64,000 nt of DNA, taken from positions 1-64,000 of the forward strand of contig NZ_NFLQ01000012.1 in the NCBI RefSeq assembly GCF_002160985.1. Reading direction: 5' to 3'. The position numbers and the translations under genes are program-made. Positions 61,396 through 64,000 of the stretch are shown piece after piece. The stretch comes from Lachnoclostridium sp. An118. GTDB lineage: Bacteria > Bacillota > Clostridia > Lachnospirales > Lachnospiraceae. Position 1 is the stretch's first letter, and each line of letters starts with the position of its first letter. The notes under the pieces are model-generated. The model did no database searches, had not been told where the DNA came from, and saw only the letters and a list, made by a program, of their open reading frames with translations.

Positions 61396-63873
61396 ATGTA
61401 TAATCCCAGATTTGAAAAAAAGGCTTTTAAGAAGGAAGTAGAACACAACGTAAAGACCCTCTACCGCAAGACCATAGACGAGGCTACGCCACAGCAGCTT
61501 TTCCAGGCAGTATCCTACGCGGTAAAGGAGGCCATCATCGATGACTGGATCGCCACACAGAACCAGTTCAAGAAGGATGACCCGAAGACAGTTTACTATA
61601 TGTCCATGGAGTTTCTGATGGGCCGGGCCCTGGGAAACAACCTGATCAACATGACAGCCTACAGGGAGGTAAAAGAGGCCCTGGATGAGATGGGCATTGA
61701 CCTGAACACCATCGAGGACCAGGAGCCGGACCCGGCTCTCGGGAACGGAGGCCTTGGCCGTCTGGCGGCCTGCTTCCTGGATTCCCTGGCTACCCTCGGA
61801 TATGCGGCCTACGGCTGCGGTATCCGCTACCGCTACGGTATGTTCAAGCAGAAGATCGAGAACGGCTACCAGGTGGAGACACCGGACAACTGGCTCAAGG
61901 AGGGAAATCCCTTTGAGCTGCGCCGGGAGGAGTACGCAAAGGAGGTCCGCTTTGGCGGAAATATCCGGGTAGAGTACGACGACGCTACAAACCGTACAAA
62001 ATTTGTGCAGGAAAACTACGAGTCCGTTCTGGCTATCCCTTATGACATGCCTATCGTGGGCTACGGCAATCACCATGTGAACACCCTCAGGATCTGGGAT
62101 GCCCAGGCTATCACGGACTTCCAGCTGGAGTCCTTTGACCGGGGCGACTACCACAAGGCAGTGGAGCAGGAAAATCTGGCCAAGACCATTGTGGAAGTAC
62201 TCTATCCAAACGACAACCATTATGCGGGAAAAGAACTCCGCCTGAAGCAGCAGTATTTCTTCGTGTCAGCCAGCATCCAGGCGGCTGTGGCAAAATATAA
62301 GAGGTCTCACGATGACATCCACAGCCTGCCGGAGAAGGTCCTCTTCCAGATGAATGACACGCACCCCACGGTAGCAGTGGCAGAGCTGATGCGCATCCTT
62401 CTGGACGAGGAGGGACTTGGATGGAACGAAGCGTGGGATATCACCACCAAGTGCTGCGCCTACACAAACCATACGATCATGGCAGAGGCCCTGGAGAAAT
62501 GGCCTATAGACCTGTTCTCCAAGCTCCTCCCGAGAGTGTACCAGATCATCCAGGAGATCGATCGCCGGTTCATCATCCAGGTGCGGGAGATGTATCCGGG
62601 AAATGAGGAGAAGGTAAAGAAGATGGCTATCCTCTACAACGGGCAGGTTCGCATGGCACATCTGGCCATCGTGGCAGGCTTCTCCGTTAACGGTGTTGCA
62701 AGGCTCCATACAGAGATCCTGAAGCACCAGGAGCTGAGAGATTTCTATGAGATGATGCCTGAGAAATTCAACAACAAGACAAACGGCATTACCCAGAGAC
62801 GCTTCCTCATGCACGGAAACCCGCTCCTGGCAGACTGGGTGACAGAAAAGCTGGGAACAAAGGACTGGATCACAGACCTGTCCCTCATGTCCGGGCTGAA
62901 AAAGTATGCGGATGACCCGAAGGCCCTGGCCGAGTTCATGGATATCAAGTACAAAAATAAAGAGCGGCTCGCAGCCTATATTTTAAAACACAACGGCATC
63001 GAGGTGGATCCCCGGTCCATCTTTGACGTGCAGGTAAAACGTCTCCACGAGTACAAGAGACAGCTCCTCAACATCCTCCATGTGATGTATCTGTACAACC
63101 AGATCAAGGAGCATCCGGAGATGTCCTTCTATCCGAGGACCTTTATCTTCGGCGCGAAGGCATCCGCCGGCTACATCCGGGCAAAGGAGATCATCAAGCT
63201 TATCAACTCCGTGGGGGACGTGGTCAACAACGACCGCAGCATCAACGGAAAGCTGAAGGTCATCTTTATCGAGGACTACCGCGTGTCCAATGCGGAGATC
63301 ATCTTTGCGGCGGCAGATGTCAGCGAGCAGATTTCCACAGCCTCCAAGGAGGCATCCGGAACAGGAAACATGAAATTCATGCTGAACGGCGCTCCCACAC
63401 TGGGAACTATGGACGGAGCCAACGTGGAGATCGTGGAGGAAGTGGGGGCGGAGAATGCCTTCATCTTCGGACTGAGCTCTGAGGAGGTCATTAACTACGA
63501 GAATTACGGCGGCTATCATCCCCAGGATATCTATCACAATGACCAGGATATCCACAAGGTGGTGGACCAGCTCGTGGACGGCACCTACTCAAACGGCGAT
63601 ACCGAGATGTACCGTGACCTCTACAACTCCCTTCTCAACAATCAGGGCGGCAACAAGGCGGATATGTACTTTATCCTGAAGGATTTCCGCTCCTACGCAG
63701 AGGCCCAGAAGAAGGTGGAGGAGGCCTACAAGGATACAGAAGGCTGGGCAAAGAAAGCGCTTCTCAATACAGCCTGCTGCGGCAAGTTCACCTCCGACAG
63801 GACCATCCAGGAATATGTGGATGACATCTGGCATCTGGATAAGATCAAGGTGGAAGTAGACACGGAAGAATAA
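61396..63873 (+). CDS. glgP: Glycogen/starch phosphorylase
   Basis: The 825-residue protein is a GT35 phosphorylase of normal length. PLP-binding Lys660 lies in KEASGTGNMKFMLNGAPTLGTMDGANVEI, and conserved GNGGLGRLAACFLDSLATL is near residue 115. It releases glucose 1-phosphate from alpha-glucan. It lies 23 bases after ileS but has a ribosome site AAAGGAATGG, so read-through from ileS is possible. A terminator follows at once. Confidence 0.96.
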   Translation: MYNPRFEKKAFKKEVEHNVKTLYRKTIDEATPQQLFQAVSYAVKEAIIDDWIATQNQFKKDDPKTVYYMSMEFLMGRALGNNLINMTAYREVKEALDEMGIDLNTIEDQEPDPALGNGGLGRLAACFLDSLATLGYAAYGCGIRYRYGMFKQKIENGYQVETPDNWLKEGNPFELRREEYAKEVRFGGNIRVEYDDATNRTKFVQENYESVLAIPYDMPIVGYGNHHVNTLRIWDAQAITDFQLESFDRGDYHKAVEQENLAKTIVEVLYPNDNHYAGKELRLKQQYFFVSASIQAAVAKYKRSHDDIHSLPEKVLFQMNDTHPTVAVAELMRILLDEEGLGWNEAWDITTKCCAYTNHTIMAEALEKWPIDLFSKLLPRVYQIIQEIDRRFIIQVREMYPGNEEKVKKMAILYNGQVRMAHLAIVAGFSVNGVARLHTEILKHQELRDFYEMMPEKFNNKTNGITQRRFLMHGNPLLADWVTEKLGTKDWITDLSLMSGLKKYADDPKALAEFMDIKYKNKERLAAYILKHNGIEVDPRSIFDVQVKRLHEYKRQLLNILHVMYLYNQIKEHPEMSFYPRTFIFGAKASAGYIRAKEIIKLINSVGDVVNNDRSINGKLKVIFIEDYRVSNAEIIFAAADVSEQISTASKEASGTGNMKFMLNGAPTLGTMDGANVEIVEEVGAENAFIFGLSSEEVINYENYGGYHPQDIYHNDQDIHKVVDQLVDGTYSNGDTEMYRDLYNSLLNNQGGNKADMYFILKDFRSYAEAQKKVEEAYKDTEGWAKKALLNTACCGKFTSDRTIQEYVDDIWHLDKIKVEVDTEE

Positions 63874-63881
63874 ACAGACAT

Positions 63882-63917
63882 CCCCTCTCATACACTACTG
63901 TATGGGAGGGGTTTTTT
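63882..63917 (+). terminator. Terminator of glgP overlapping a ribosome site
   Basis: A 12-bp stem (63882-63893 with 63900-63911, one G-U) with a six-base loop is followed by six T. The 3' arm GTATGGGAGGGG also reads as a ribosome site six bases before the ATG at 63918. Confidence 0.88.
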
Positions 63918-64000
63918 ATGCGCAACAGACTGAAAAAAATAGGCTGCTACATCATCATCATCGTACTGCTTCCCTATATAGTGACCGTTTTCATGAACGG
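63918..64000 (+). CDS. Membrane-anchored protein, cut by window end (SpoIID-like N-terminus?)
   Basis: The visible 27 residues read MRNRLKKIGCYIIIIVLLPY followed by IVTVFMNG: a short basic N-terminus and one membrane helix. The LPYIVTVFMNG stretch resembles the start of SpoIID/LytB-like proteins in Lachnospiraceae, but too little is present to be sure. The ribosome site GGGAGGGG lies in the glgP terminator arm. Confidence 0.45.
   Translation, partial: MRNRLKKIGCYIIIIVLLPYIVTVFMN

Overview
The window is the chromosomal replication-origin region of an anaerobic, Gram-positive, spore-forming-type Clostridia, most likely Lachnospiraceae. This rests on the gene order gyrA-gyrB-recF-yaaA-dnaN-dnaA / oriC / rpmH-rnpA-yidD-yidC-jag-mnmE-mnmG-rsmG-parA-parB-serS, three Bacillus-type parS sites, an ileS T-box, an eukaryote-like (type 2) IleS, DUF4446 and DUF3881-like genes, and a sortase-built pilus. 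Genes left of about 22.2 kb run mostly on the minus strand and those to the right mostly on the plus strand, so transcription points away from the origin on both sides.

Left arm (1-13.6 kb): the start of an rRNA operon leader runs off the left edge, followed by tRNA-Ser(GCT) with its own promoter and terminator. Next is a likely minus-strand operon fumarase alpha-beta / PlsC / MFS / MATE, then a YtrA-type GntR-ABC operon. A decarboxylase operon follows in which only the 3' end of the UbiD-type catalytic gene survives, next to intact ubiX and lpdD-like genes, an esterase and a divergent LysR gene. A DUF4173-HTH-DUF2975 cluster and a C_GCAxxG_C_C protein complete this arm.

Core (13.6-35.5 kb): gyrase, recF, dnaN, dnaA, a bipartite oriC, the rpmH operon, tRNA modification genes, ParABS, serS and tRNA-Arg(CCT). 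An alpha/beta-hydrolase-fold gene lacking the usual catalytic His sits between rsmG and the parS cluster.

Right arm (35.5-64 kb): a pyridoxamine-kinase-like gene, an acidic lipoprotein, two 109-bp tandem repeats made of three hairpins each, phosphoglucomutase, a Crp-family regulator divergent from a DUF3100 transporter / amidohydrolase / TauE operon, and then the most striking locus. That locus is a tyrosine recombinase gene, a 209-bp segment bounded by 19-bp inverted repeats and carrying a promoter, and a pilus operon. The operon encodes an O-antigen-ligase-like membrane protein, a secreted amidase, three sortase-anchored pilins or adhesins, two class C sortases, and a protein with three Cys-rich modules plus an AP2 domain. 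I read this as a phase-variable pilus; in the given orientation the promoter faces the pilus genes. A D,D-carboxypeptidase, the T-box-controlled ileS, glgP and a truncated membrane-anchored CDS close the window.

Two copies of a short palindromic element (about 13.0 and 58.2 kb) share a conserved 5' end and an ACGTCC-type hairpin. Family assignments come from recognising motifs in the translated sequence; no database search was run.
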